DNA from: Apricaphanius iberus
Lineage: Eukaryota > Chordata > Actinopteri > Cyprinodontiformes > Aphaniidae
Reading direction: 5' to 3'
NCBI GenBank assembly: GCA_028564705.1
Contig: JAPXFQ010001355.1
Coordinates: forward strand, 1,054,001-1,118,000
DNA: 64,000 nt
Part shown: positions 1 through 11,426 of the stretch, one piece after another
Layout of the letters: the number at the start of each line of letters is the position of its first letter
Position numbering within the stretch: position 1 is the first letter of the stretch
The notes under the pieces: generated by a model
What the model saw: only the letters and a program-made list of their open reading frames with translations
The model's database searches: none
What the model was told of the DNA's origin: nothing
Made by a program: the position numbers and the translations under genes

Positions 1-559
1 TTTGAATGTGCCATCACTTCACCGATGGCTGCTTTGCGAACCTTGGCCAATACTGAAGTGGATTGTCCGAGAGATTAACTCCTGCAACCGGCACAATTTC
101 GACCATGACAGAACGCCTGATGGAACCAAAATGCTAGCTAAATGCTTATGATAATGTGTGTTAGCCATTTATAAAGCTGTCTCGCTTATTTCAACTTATA
201 ACTGCATTGTGAAGTAGCTTAATTGACTTACCACTACAATAATTATATGCCTACCACTGCTAAGGTTGAATCTGAGATTTATTCTTTAATTTGAAGAAAA
301 AATATTTACTTTGTCTAAATAAATGATAACAGAGTTCTACTTGTCAAGTCTACACAGGCAATCTAAATTTCCTGCCCAACGGATGTCATTCTAATTGTTT
401 TGAAGTGAGTACCTTTGTGTCATTGTGACAGACAAACTTTGTGCTTGTCTTAGATCACGCTTCTTCTCCATCCTTCTTCACTGATTCTGAGGTTAAAACA
501 TAATCACTACATTATAAAATGGGCGGCACTCATGAATAATGACTCCAGAATGTTCATTA
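1..559. other. No feature recognised
   Basis: AT-rich single-copy-looking DNA. I see no splice-flanked open frame, repeat ends or RNA motif in it. Confidence 0.4.
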
Positions 560-668
560 GATTTCTGCAATGGAGTGGCGACCTTTCCAGAGTGTACCCC
601 GCCTTTCGCCTGTTGATAGCTGGAGATGAAAGAGGATAGGTGGTATGGAAAATGGATAGATGGATAGA
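560..668 (+). repeat. 3' end of a dispersed SINE/LINE-tail repeat
   Basis: The segment carries the GGCGACC-TCCAGAGTGTACCCCGCC block followed by CGCCTGTTGATAGCTGG and a GGATAGATGGATAGA tail. The same block ends the SINE copies at 4.7 and 24.5 kb. The head and the central domain are missing, so this is a 5'-truncated copy on the plus strand. Confidence 0.7.
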
Positions 669-917
669 TGTAAGTTAGATTTCAATCCAAACATTTGCTA
701 AATAACGCCAAAGGTAAAATTTTATCATGCATATACCTATTCCAGGTGTAGAAAAGGAGTAAAATACTGTAGCATGATACAGATCCTTTAATGTCAGAGA
801 AGTTCAATACTCTATCAGCTGCCGTTATGGTCAGTCAGTAATGAAGCAAATCGGCGAGAATCGGACACCCCCCGAGTGTCCCAGTGCTGTTTTAAATTTA
901 TGCTGTTTTAATATTAT

Positions 918-922
918 TTATA

Positions 923-959
<37 letters not shown>
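918..959. repeat. (TA)n microsatellite
   Basis: An almost pure TA run abuts the left end of the TIR element that starts at about 960. The TA run may be its insertion target. It produces two spurious short frames rich in Ile and Tyr. Confidence 0.9.
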
Positions 960-962
<3 letters not shown>

Positions 963-1351
963 GGATGTGTATTGGCAAGAATCTGGCGATACGATATGTA
1001 TCATGATACGAAGGGCACGATAAGATATATTGTGATATATGATGATTCCATGAGTAAGACTATATATTTTTATTTTTACAAGTGAATTTAATTGTAAAAA
1101 ATCTGTCACAACATTCTAAATACTCAAACGTGTTTTTATTACTAGATCTGGTTGATCCACTGGAACAAAGAAGGTGAAAACAGCCACTAACTACCAGTCA
1201 TACTTTTAATTCGATAACAAAAATTACTTTTAATATTTTAATTAAAATTCTTTAAAAATAAAAATCGATTCTTTGCTTTTGATTATCGAAACAATATCAT
1301 GATATAAAATATCGCATTATATTGGCATATCGATATTTTCTTGCATCCCTA
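960..1351. mobile_element. Short TIR DNA transposon (non-autonomous)
   Basis: The segment begins TAGGGATGTG and ends TTGCATCCCTA, so its outer bases form an inverted repeat. The inner part of each end carries matching GATATCATGATA and TGGCATATCGATA-like strings in opposite orientation. There is no coding capacity. The ends resemble hAT-type fish MITEs, but no clean 8-bp duplication is readable because the left flank is a TA run. Confidence 0.6.
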
Positions 1352-2695
1352 ACATATAGTCTTGTCAGGATTTTTTTCTCAAATGTTTTGAGGATCAAAA
1401 GAGGTGTTTTGGCGAAGGTGAGTGTGGTCTTTTTGTTCCATTTGATCAGCAGTGATTCTCCATCTTAGAACCCTGTGGATGTCCTCCTTTGCATAGTCTC
1501 TAACTGCAGAATCTTGAAATACGAGCCTAATGAAACCAAGTCAGGTCTGCAGAGCTTTACATTTAGTTTTTGGTTCGTAATTTTTTCTGAAGAAATTTGG
1601 TTTGTCAGTGGCTCAAGGGAAGGTTTGACGCTCTTGTGTATTTTGTCCAATCACTGTTTGCAGTTCTCTGGTGTTCCAAATGCTTGAAATGGTTTTAAAC
1701 TACTTTCCAGACTCATTGATATCTCGGACTAATCATCTGTTGTTAGATTTCTTTAAATCAGGGTATGAGTGTTGTTTTTTGAGGGCTTACAGCCCAAGGT
1801 TCTCCAACCTTTTGCACACTATGGACCAGACAGGATTTTCTGCACCATTTTGATTGTGTCTTTTTCCTACTTCCTAATGAGATTTTGAGATATTACAGTC
1901 GTGCAACCGAGACAGTCTTTACAAAAGGCATTTAATAAAGTTTTTTTTTGGCCAACAGGATATTTGGAAGTTGTTTTGGAAGAAAAATGGGTATGGTATT
2001 TGGACTATTTAATTTTGACTACTTTGAATTAATATATGTTTAGCTCAGCGGTTTAGTTTGGATCACTGACTAATACCACATTATAAATCTTTTTAGTAGC
2101 CTTTCTCAATCTGAAGCCAATGCAATAGTTACTAAATCTTCAGTGGAGTGAGATATTTTGAAACTATCTCAGTGTTTCTGTTTTCCTAGTGAGTAATTTC
2201 TTCTAAACCTAAAGTAAAATATTGAGCATTTTAGATGCAGTGGAGCCAGTCAGAGACACCTTACTTTGTGAAAAGTGGATTTTGTTCCACTTTTTTCATC
2301 TTTTGCTTTAAAGGATGTACTTTTGTTAGTCTTTATAATGACTATCAGCTGGAACTGTATCATTAGAGATGATTAGCAGAGCTCAGACATCTAAAATAAA
2401 AATGATAAAAGTCACTGGTTCGGGGAGTCGCTTCAATTGCGAATCTTCTGTCCTTGAGAGAAAAATACCTGATGGAAAATTGAAGTTCACTCTGAGTGTT
2501 TTTGGGAAGCTTTCATCTGCATGCGTTTACATAAAACGTTAAGACAGGTCTGTGAGGACAGTTTGTCTCTACAGTGAGTGAACATAAAGCTGATTTAGCT
2601 TTATACCTAAATGCTCCAGATTAAACTAAATACTAAGAAAGGAAATCTGAAGTACTAGTTTTTAGCTTCCATCTTTTGTGCTATAACATGCGCGA
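1352..2695. other. Mostly unrecognised; possible hAT-end fragment near 1796-1855
   Basis: The only repeat-like string is GGTTCTCCAACCTTTTGCACA at about 1800, which resembles the end of hAT-type elements. The rest shows no motif or credible exon. Confidence 0.35.
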
Positions 2696-2841
2696 GTCAT
2701 AAACCGTATATATACTGCTACTTATTTCCCAATGCTCCGAACCATGCGGACTATAAAGCAGTGCAGTTTATTTATGGAGTTTTACAGCTAACGGTCACTA
2801 AAGGACCTCCTCGATCTATGGATTGTAAATGTTAGGTACCC

Positions 2842-2900
<59 letters not shown>

Positions 2901-3427
2901 GCCAGAGAGCGGAACAGTTTGCGAAAAGGTAACGTTTATGCATAAACACTCATTATGGAAAACAAAGAAATATTTATGATGCCACTTTTAAGCTAAAGGC
3001 AGTTGGCCTCACTTTTAAAGAACGAAATAGAGCGGTTTCACGTACCATTGGCAGCAATTAATCAATGGTGAGACGTTGGTGACGTCAGCCTGAAGAACTG
3101 TTTCAATGCAATAAGACGAAAAAAGCTTTCAGAGGTAATAAAAGCATAAAGCATATGGCCTAAACTTGAAGTCTTTCTTGAAGCTTGGCTAAACACACAT
3201 AGAGGCAGGCGAGGTTTTTCCGCCATGTTAAAATGTTAATAAAATCTAAGCTTTCCCAAACACCAATCACTTTCTAGACAATCCCCTTACATATGGTAAT
3301 TAAATGTTAGAACACCTGCGGCTTATAATCGAATGCGGCTTGTATTTGTACACGTTTTTGTTTTTCCCCTAAAATAGGCTGTTGCGGCTTATAATCAGGT
3401 ACAATTTATAGTCTGGACATTACGGTA
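2696..3427 (+). mobile_element. Decayed Tigger/pogo-like DNA transposon remnant
   Basis: A degenerate frame at about 2976-3165 reads FKLKAVGLTFKERNRAVSRT, then SMVRRW and PEELFQCNKTKKAFRGNKS, with in-frame stops between these pieces. This is the N-terminal helix-turn-helix pattern of pogo/Tigger transposases. The right end reads GCGGCTTATAATC twice and closes with TATAGTCTGGACATTACGGTA. The left side has the inverted counterpart GCGGACTATAAAGCAGTGCAG at about 2748. The catalytic DDE part is absent, so this copy is internally deleted and inactive. A GA microsatellite sits inside it. Confidence 0.65.
2848..2898. repeat. (GA)n microsatellite
   Basis: About 25 uninterrupted GA units lie inside the Tigger/pogo-like remnant, upstream of its helix-turn-helix coding piece. 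Confidence 0.95.
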
Positions 3428-4702
3428 AAACACATTCAGTTACATAGCTGTAAGTAGATGCTCTTTCTAAATATCTGGTAAGTATGCATTGCTCATTGCA
3501 AAATTTGAAATGGAACTCATAGAACTATGAGAAGTCGCTTTCCTGTTTGCCACCAGCCATGCAGAGGAAACATGAAGAACGGAGTGCTTTAGTCAGATTA
3601 AACCAAAAATAATTGAAGGTTTTCACCAACTAGCCTATCTATAAACACACCCTCTCCACTGTAAACATATTGTTGGCAGCATCTCCTTGCAGGGACTGAA
3701 ACTAAAAAACAATGGAGGCTTCCGTTGACAAATGAGAAAAATGTTTAAGGGGTATGACATTTATTTTGGAAAGGTTAACCACCATATCTTGGCTGTGACT
3801 TCTCCAGTCTTTCTTATGGTAGTTCTCAAGAATTACACCTAAGTATAACAATTAACTTTACTTTTTTACTTTTTTTTTTTTACTTTATTGAATATAGATA
3901 GTTAATGAACTCCTTGTTGTAATATAATCTGCAGTATCAAATTACACAATTCTAATGATGACACCCTTCTTTGGAGGGAGGAGAATGTGCCCGGTTTGAT
4001 CCACGGTCAATATGTTCTCCAATGAATCTCTTCTATCGGATTTACTTTCTATCGATTTCAATCTAGATTACTATTTCTGTTTTGCTGAATGATTAGTGAC
4101 ACTTTTAACAGTTTGTTAAACACTGAACAGCCAAATTATTTTGAAAATTAAAACATAATTACAAATTAAAGATAAATACAAAGCTAATTTCAACATTTCT
4201 TCATTACTTTCCTTACAGCGCTCTTGTTCAGTGTCTAAACAAGGCATGAAATGAAGTGATGGTGACTCCATTTGTTTAACGAGACTCTGCAGCTGCATAT
4301 ACAGGACAACACGATGGAAATGTTCCCTTTCGCTCATTAATTACACAATTATGCTAAGCCGTGTGCTTGCCTATGAACCAGATGTTGTGTAATTAACCTT
4401 AGCGTGAAGAGAGCTGGCCCGTTGTCTCTCACCTTCCAGACTGAAACAGAAACCCGGATGAAGCAGAGATAAGATAAAGAATTCCTGAGGGTTCAACAGA
4501 CATGAGAACCACACTGAGCTTGGCTGAGACATGCCTGATCAAAATGAAGGAATATTTAAAAAAAAGTAATCTGTGGACAGACCAGTCATTTCTATTTCAT
4601 TAATGTTGTGCAAACATCTTTGATCTTAAAGGTCTCCTTTACGGAAAATCATAGAAATGTGTTTTTTCTTTTCAATACAATGTTTCACCCTGAATTATGT
4701 AA
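3428..4702. other. No feature recognised
   Basis: AT-rich DNA with short T and A runs (a poly-T near 3870). No exon with splice sites and no repeat ends were seen. Confidence 0.35.
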
Positions 4703-4977
4703 GCAGTGGGTAGCACTGTTGCCTTGCAGCAAGAAGGTTTTGGGTTCATATCCCAGCCCAGGGCCTTTCTGCATGGAGTTTGCATGTTCTCCCCGTGCAT
4801 GTGTGGGTTCCTCCCACAGTCCAAAAACATGACTGTCATGTTAGTTGATCACTCTAAATTGTCCTTGGGTGTGGGTGTGTGCGTGCATGGTTGTTTGTCC
4901 TGTCTGTCTCTATGTGGCCCTGTGATGGACTGGCGACCTGTCCAGGGTGTACCCCGCCTCTCGCCCGTTGACAACTC
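4703..4977 (+). mobile_element. tRNA-derived SINE, V-SINE-like, 3' truncated
   Basis: The head reads AGCAGTGGGTAGCACTGTTG (A-box-like) and then GGTTCATATCCC, a B-box-like sequence with one change from the usual GGTTCGAATCCC. The central block GGAGTTTGCATGTTCTCCCC and TTCCTCCCACAGTCCAAAAA follows; it is the conserved centre of a widespread vertebrate SINE group. The 3' part ends at CGCCCGTTGACA and lacks the ATGG tail. The complete relative is at 24505-24830 on the minus strand. The V-SINE name is a moderate-confidence assignment. Confidence 0.8.
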
Positions 4978-5693
4978 AATTTTCTGCGTCGGTTACAGAA
5001 AGTTTATATTGCAAAATTCACCCGGTTCTGTAAAAAGACTGACCTTCGAACGTCAGAAGGCACGGCATCGCCCTGCACCATCTCTCTCAGTGGTGCTGGC
5101 CTCCTAGGTTTTATTTATTCAGGTAGCATAGGTCTTGCTGTAGCTGTGAGAAGCTAACACTTACCAACTCCACAACATGGCAGCACACGATATTTGTGGA
5201 GCGAACACAACAATGTTACATTTTTTTTACCCATGGAAGAGGAGCTAAAGAAGAAATGGTTAGAATTAGTTATTTTTTCAGTCACTGTGAGAAGAGTGAC
5301 TTCACAGCTATGGAGCTTTGCCTCGAAGCTATATTTAAAACCAGAATATGTACCAAAAGTGGGAACACCAGCTCCCAGGCTACTGTAAGTAAAAAAAAAA
5401 AAAAGTGTTCATCCAATGTTTGACTTTTTAAGTATTGTGTTCAAACACGTAATGACAGTGAAATGTATTACCTGGGCTAACACGCTAATATCGGTGCAAC
5501 ATCCACCCAGAGATGTTTGTCTAACTATCCTCAAACGTAACCTACGCTTCAAACCCCAAAGTGTAATATCAGCAGCCGAATCTGCCAACAGTTAAATCTC
5601 CTGGTCTACGGAGCTCGCCATGAGCTCTCACCGCGCGTTAGCCATGTGTGTGTGTGGAGGGGTGGTGGCTGCGGTGCTCGTTCCGAACAGACT
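4978..5693. other. No gene recognised; moderately GC-rich from 5560
   Basis: Contains a short poly-A near 5390 and a CpG-containing stretch from about 5560 leading into the 28S-like piece. Plus-strand open frames here have no splice context or recognisable domain. Confidence 0.3.
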
Positions 5694-5868
5694 ATTAGCT
5701 CAAATCAGACGAGACACCTCGTTGAATTTAAACATATTGCTAAGCAGAGGAGAATAAATTATCAAGGATTATCTCAGCAGCAAAGAGGGAAGAGCGTGGC
5801 GCCGAATACCTGCCTGAGTGGCAGCTGTGTGGCATACCGAATACAGCAGCTCTGGTGCCGGAGTCCAC
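5694..5868 (+). pseudogene. 28S rRNA 5'-end pseudogene fragment
   Basis: From about 5694 the sequence follows the start of eukaryotic large-subunit rRNA. Visible matches are ATCAGACGAGACACC, TTGAATTTAAACATATT, CTAAGCAGAGGAG, AAGGATTATCTCAGCAGC, AGAGGGAAGAGCG and GGCGCCGAATACC, then TGTGGCATACCGAATACAGC. Many substitutions relative to the conserved rRNA (for example TTTAAAC for TTTAAGC, and AGCAGAGG for AGCGGAGG) show it is not functional. Similarity begins close to where mature 28S begins, and I do not recognise ITS2 upstream. That suggests retroposition of mature rRNA or an rRNA-derived SINE rather than a piece of an rDNA repeat. Overlapping open frames are not genes. Confidence 0.82.
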
Positions 5869-7892
5869 CTGCGGCCAGTCGCGCATCGGAGTCCAGTCTT
5901 ATTTGGTAATGCTGCCTTAACTGGGTGGTAAACTACAATCTAAGGCTAAATACTGACATCATGTCTAGTGTTACTGATTTTAATAAACCGAGAGAGTAGA
6001 GTAGAGCAGTGTTGCGCTTAGCCAATCAGAGGACAGAAACTTGCATGTCATTAATCTCAATGAGCAAGCCTCCAAATCGTGCTGAGTCTCTACGCCCACT
6101 CGCATAAACTGAGAAAGACTTGATTTTTTTTTTCTTTTGACAGACACCAACTCAGACGACATTCTTTCATATCAGAGAACACTGAAACATTTATAAAAAC
6201 AACAGTAAATTAGACCTTCGGGGGTTTATGGCATTAGCATGTTCCTGCGGACTATTGTATCTATTATATTTACTAACATACTGAAAAAAGATATTTAGCC
6301 ATAATAAATTCTAACATGTGTATCTGATAGTTCAGATATAATGACTGGAGTCACACTTGAGTCAAAAAAACATATTTCAGACTTATCTTATACTGTACTC
6401 TAAAGACTTCAGATTTTACTTACATTAATAGTTTGGTCCTCAAGTGGAGTTTTTATATTTGTAATCAATAAAAAATGAACCTGGTATGGAAATCACATAT
6501 TTACCAGCTGTATTTGAGTTTACTATCCAGGGATGGTTAGGGACTGTTAATAGTAATGACCTCTCAGATGTCTCTCAAACTGGATACTGTCAAAAATGAC
6601 ATGAGGATGTTTTGGAGAAAAATACACTTGCATGACCTTTCATTTTCTCATTGTTTTTTTAAACAAATACTTTCAGCTTTTCAAAGTACAGTAATAGCAC
6701 CCTGTGTTCTAAACAAACAGATATATAGCATTGACTATTACTCACACAGCACCTCGTTCTTCATTTTGTAGTTATGATATTGTTTCGATCTTGATTATCG
6801 TTATAACTTAAATGTTTCAGATGCAGATTTACAAATGGGTCTCTAATAATATTGCAAACCCTCTGATATAGTAAAGAAGGCAATACTCTATAAATCTTAT
6901 ATAATGCCCTGTATCGCAAAACAGTGTTCAGTATGAGTATGAGATAGTTAACATTGATTACAAAGATAGATTAGAAGTGAAGTTTATGATTTGTTTTTTC
7001 ATATGTCGAAGTTTCAGAATGCAGTTGTTAACAATTGTTAATGAAAGTGAAACCTAAGAATAAAATGTTACACAAGTAGACTTGTAAACCTTAACATTCC
7101 CGCTTAAGGATTTGACTTTGGACTTGAGCTTCAAAGACTTGAGCTTACCCCTCATAGCCTTAAGAACTGACAATAGACTTAAACATGCCCCTCACAAACT
7201 TGTCTTGGACACGACTCCTTAAAGAATTGAATTGACTTGAATTGATTAAGATTTGTGTCTCCAACACTTAACTTGGCTTTAAACTAAAAGAAGCACTTCA
7301 TCATCATACAGAACAGTTGGCCTCTTTGTTCAACATTTGTTACTGGATTCCACTTTGGCTGTGGTGTTGTTGGGACATCATAGTTCACCTCCAGTAATAT
7401 GTTACAGATTACATGACTATTCAATAATTGAAATAAATTGCATGCAGCCAAGGTTATTCAAATCCGTTTGGTTCCTTTTGCTACACAGCATGTGTTGTGT
7501 AATGAGGTAATTCATTGGTGAACACCTGGCAACTGAACAGTTACACGTTACAGAACATTAGTTTGACAGAAGGTAGTTCACTTAAACATACACTACAAGA
7601 ACAGTGTAAAAAGCTCACGTTTTTCTGGGGGTCAACTATGTACTAAATCAAAACTCAGTTGCCTCTTGATTTAAAAGTCTGGAAATCACTTATCCTGATT
7701 TAAGTGCATTAAAAAAATTTCTAAATTTTCCTCAGCCACTGTGACCCAAATATCAGCTTTACTTGACAAACTTTGACCCTGTAGTTAAACTAAAGTTTTG
7801 AATGAATCACTGGACGCGTAACAAAACCTCTTTAGCTTCTTACTCGGCAGGCCAGGTGCAAATAGACGGGGGTCCTGGGCCGCTGAAGACAG
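5869..7892. other. No gene; repeat-like traces
   Basis: At 6010-6100 there is a GCCAATCAGAGGACAGAAAC string followed by TTGCATGTCATTAAT, typical of fish non-autonomous DNA elements. At 7080-7265 a block rich in GACTTGAG and ACTTG words looks like a degenerate dispersed repeat. Nothing else is recognised. Confidence 0.35.
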
Positions 7893-8215
7893 ATTACCAG
7901 GTACATAAATGAAGTTGCAACCATTTAATGTATTGACCCACGATAACTAGAAAAAGGTGTTGTAGGCTTTTCATTAGGACTTTTGGAGGCAAAAAATACT
8001 AAATGCAAACGATCCTTTTGATACGGTTGTAGAGCTTCGCATAATTAAAACAAACAAAAAAAAAACTAGCTCAAGCAGGGACAATGCTAAAACATCATTG
8101 GGCTTAGCGAGGCACGTGAAACCTTGAGTTATACCATACCATACCAGTCGGTGGTGGTAATGCACATATTTGCTGTTTGACAACCGCCAATAATCATCAC
8201 AAAAGAGGAAACAAA
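7893..8215. repeat. Dispersed repeat, copy A of a family also at 46497-46800
   Basis: This stretch is colinear with 46497-46800. Shared strings are ATGTATTGACCCA, TTTTGGAGGCA / TTTTGGTGGCA, CTAGCTCAAGCAGGGACAATGC / CTAGCACAAGCAGAGATAATGC, AACATCA and TCGGTGGTGGTAATGCAC near the right end, followed by CCGCCAATAA / CACCAATAAA. The two copies are diverged but have the same order and spacing, so they are old members of one element family of unknown class. Confidence 0.75.
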
Positions 8216-9712
8216 ATGCCGTTATTTCTACACTAAAATGTGCATGCTGATGATTGCTGTGAGGAAAAAAAGGAATTAACAAGGTTTTGTATAGCAGATC
8301 AAATTTGATTATGGATGCAAGAGGAATTACTATTTTAATAGAGGACATTAACTGGAAACCTGCAGTCATTAGAACACTGTTTGTTTGAGATGGCCCTGTT
8401 CTTAATGATATGTGGCTTGGAAACATCATCGCACATTTCTTTCATTTTAGATCGTTTCACAAAAGTGTTTGCTGTTTCATGTTATGATCATATCCTTGAT
8501 TGGCATATATAATTTGAATCGTAACTTTCAAAAGATGTATAATACTTATATCTACATACAGTCAAAAGGGTGTCACAATTAAAATAATATTTAAGAAAAC
8601 TTTAGCATACCGCCAATGGGACATAAGAAAAAAAAAATCAAAATTTGCTCCTTTGAGGTGTATTTTCTATTTCATTGTTTGCTCCATTATAACAGTCTTT
8701 AATCTACTACCTCTTTAATTAAATTAATTTAATGTAATTAGATAAAATAATTAACAAAAAAGCAATTTTATCTTACTTATTAAACAAACATATCACTATA
8801 AATGGTTTTTCTAAATTAAGAAAAAGTGAAGACACCTTACCTGCTAGAAGCCAGTTCTACTAACTATGGTAGGAAAAATTTCAGTGCAATGCTTTTTGTA
8901 ACCATCACCTAGTCTTTCACACCCTTCTAAGGAAAGCTTGCCAAACTCTTCACTTTCAGCTGTAAGATATTTGAGGGGTTCCTTTAATCTACAGCAAGGG
9001 TTGGTAACCTTTCTGATGAAGAGTGCCATCAAAAATTTCCTCTCGGGTCAACAGTACATTAACAATAAATGTATAAACACTGCTTATGAACAGCTACACA
9101 TTATACGGATATAAAACAACTTTATAGAGTTATATTTGACTGATGTTGGCAGAGTGCAGATCAGCTATTTCCGAAAATCACTTAACCAAAACAACAACAA
9201 CAACAACAAAAATAGAAATGGTATTTATGGTCTCCTGACAACAATGAAAAACATACACTGGGTCCATATATCTTGTTGCCACAGGAAAAAAAACGGTTAA
9301 TGAGCTCTATGCCCCTGCTTTGTATCTGCCAGTTCTATTATCTGGGAAACACGCGTAGAAAATCTGCTGATACAGATATGTAGAGCCAAATATTATCAAT
9401 AATTCCGCCATTTAAGGAGGGACAAATCCAACTGGTCATTAGAACTTTCTGGTTTGATCAGAAAGAAAACATTGGTCAGTACAGCTGGAAGTCCTGATTA
9501 TTATATGTATTTCCGTACTTCCATTGAACGGACAGTACCTGAGGCATTTGAAGTGGCGGAATGTTGATTGATTTTTCAAAAACGTCCAGCTTTTGAACTT
9601 AAGCTTTCCATGTCTTGCGCACGTCTAAAACAGTTTGTCCTGCTCGCTTGAGTTTGAGATTAGGCTGTGGTGTGAAGTTACTATATCTGTGAGTAACAAA
9701 CATTTTTCAACT
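8216..9712. other. No gene recognised
   Basis: Contains a CAAGGGTTGGTAACCTTTC string near 8995 that resembles a hAT-element end, and a (CAA)n run at 9192-9212. The rest is AT-rich and featureless to me. Confidence 0.3.
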
Positions 9713-9985
9713 AGTGTTGTGAAGATTCTAAAATATCAGGAGTCGATACTGAAAAAAACACCCTCGATATCGATACTAAGGTGACTTAAACAAGTACATA
9801 CAACTAATGACATTCCTTCATTTATAGCGCAAAAATGAAATGTAAACAATTGTTAAGTGTTAACATCTTCACTTGAAAAGTTTAGGAGAAATTTTATACA
9901 CTTACCAGCAATGTTTTTCAAAGTTCATACAAAAAACTGTTGAAATTTAACACAGTTTAAAACTTTAAATAAAGTCTTAAAATAA
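9713..9985. mobile_element. Degenerate TIR-element fragment
   Basis: Starts CTAGTGTTGTGAAGATTCTAA and continues with CAGGAGTCGATACTG and CGATATCGATACT. This is the look of the left end of a common fish hAT-type non-autonomous element. No matching right end was found, so the bounds are approximate. Confidence 0.45.
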
Positions 9986-10689
9986 GAAAAAAAACAGCAC
10001 TCAATATGAAAATATATTAACTATATATTACTAAATATTCGGGCCTTCAAACGCTATTTTTTATATCTAATTGTTTACAATTTAGCAGTGAATTAATCAT
10101 GATTAATCACAATTAACATTCCTAAATATGGTAGAGCTAACCAAAATAAATGAATAGAGTTAACATTTAGATATCACCAGTCTGTGTTAAACATGACATA
10201 AATTAAATCTAATATAGACTTAATAATTAAATGTCACCATTTACCATTTTCCTGTAAGTAAAAACATCTTTGATTAATTGATTAATAATAACTGGATTGC
10301 CTTAACAGTAGTAGGCCTATGTTTTGTGTATGTGTTGTATTTTCATTTTTTTTATAGTTGCAAAGAAAAAAATATCTTCCTACTCGCACTCTTCTCAAGA
10401 GAGCTAAACTTGTGTCATGTCTTTCTGATTGCACAGGTCCAGCACTTTCATGTCAGGAGTAGCATTAGCCTGATATAGGTATCACAATGAGATTTTAGTG
10501 GTTTCTGGGGACTTCTTTTATAGTCGTGATCTGCCTGCCAGGTACAATCACTTGGAACGCTAGACCTGTCTATGCTGGCAGTTGTGGTGACTGTCCCACG
10601 CTTGGAGACTATCATCTTTACAGAGGAATGGCAGATTTCAGATTCATTTCAGGCCTCTGTTGATTAGTTATCAGACTCATAAGTTGCAA
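9986..10689. other. No feature recognised
   Basis: AT-rich sequence with no recognised repeat, exon or RNA. Confidence 0.3.
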
Positions 10690-10803
10690 AAACCTGCGAT
10701 GGGCTGGTGACCTGTCCAGGATGTGTCCTACAACTTGCCCAACAAGGCAACAGCATCCCCCCTACCTCTGCATGTATAAGCGGTATAGATGATGGATAGA
10801 TAG
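10690..10803 (+). repeat. 3' end of SINE/LINE-tail repeat, diverged subfamily
   Basis: Contains GCGATGGGCTGGTGACCTGT, CCAGGATGTGTCCTACAACT and a GATGGATAGATAG tail. It is a diverged relative of the 3' ends at 560 and 4900, truncated at its 5' side. Confidence 0.65.
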
Positions 10804-11330
10804 AAAACCTTCGATCTGAGAGTCTCAGACATCATTGTGGCCTAGCTTTCACCTTTTAACAGTTAAAAAGCTGAGGAACAGTTTGCACATATTGTGGAAT
10901 ATTTTTTCTAACCTGAAACAGGAATATGTTAGAAGGTGTTCTAATTTAGTCTTCTGAGAAATTGAATTTTTCATATATTTTGCAGAGAGTTAAGGGATAT
11001 TTAAAAGGTATTTTTCTTCCATTTTTGTATTCATAATATTTTAAGAAAATTAAAATTAACAAAAACCTCAGGATAAATATGCGTTCAACTAAGATAGAAA
11101 AACAGAAATTGGCTTATCCAAATAATTGGTATGTCTTTATCTTGTGCTTTTGATATTTATTTCATAGGACTTTATGACAGCTTCATAAAAATAAGTTAGA
11201 AAATGATATGACTTTCTCAACAAAAACTGATTAATTCAGTTTTTTAATGAAAAATAAAAAAAATTATGTGCGCCTCGTTTGTTTGTGTTTACTTGTGTAA
11301 GTACGCCAGTGTTTGCAGATTTGTTCTGAC
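10804..11330. other. Probable intron sequence; nothing recognised
   Basis: AT-rich sequence downstream (in minus-strand sense) of the candidate exon at 11331-11426. No second exon was recognised in it. Confidence 0.3.
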
Positions 11331-11426
11331 CTGTTGCAGCTCCTCTTGGTCGTCGCCCACCTCCAGTGCAACGGCAACTGAAGCGAAGGGACGACTGGCC
11401 ATCTGCTGCCGTTCTCTCATCAGCTG
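11331..11426 (-). CDS. Candidate internal coding exon of a host gene (32 codons), unrecognised
   Basis: On the minus strand a pyrimidine-rich tract (TTTCCTTTTTCTCTGTTTTT) runs into TGTGTAG. A 96-bp exon follows, ended by CAACAG|GTCAGAAC. The exon is exactly 32 codons, in phase 0 at both ends, with no stop. It encodes QLMRERQQMASRP, FASVAVALEVG and DDQEELQQ. The Glu/Gln/Arg-rich flanks suggest a coiled-coil-forming region around a short hydrophobic patch. Its GC content and codon look differ sharply from the surrounding AT-rich DNA, and nothing near it looks like a transposon. I do not recognise the protein. Other exons of this gene were not identified with confidence; a possible first exon lies near 18894-18937 on the same strand. 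Confidence 0.65.

Noticed and set aside
4706..5107. 133-codon plus-strand frame
   Set aside because: Mostly the SINE; the same peptide motifs appear in the SINE at 24.5 kb on the opposite strand.
7974..8429. 151-codon minus-strand frame
   Set aside because: Overlaps the dispersed repeat copy A; no domain, and the related copy at 46.5 kb does not keep it.
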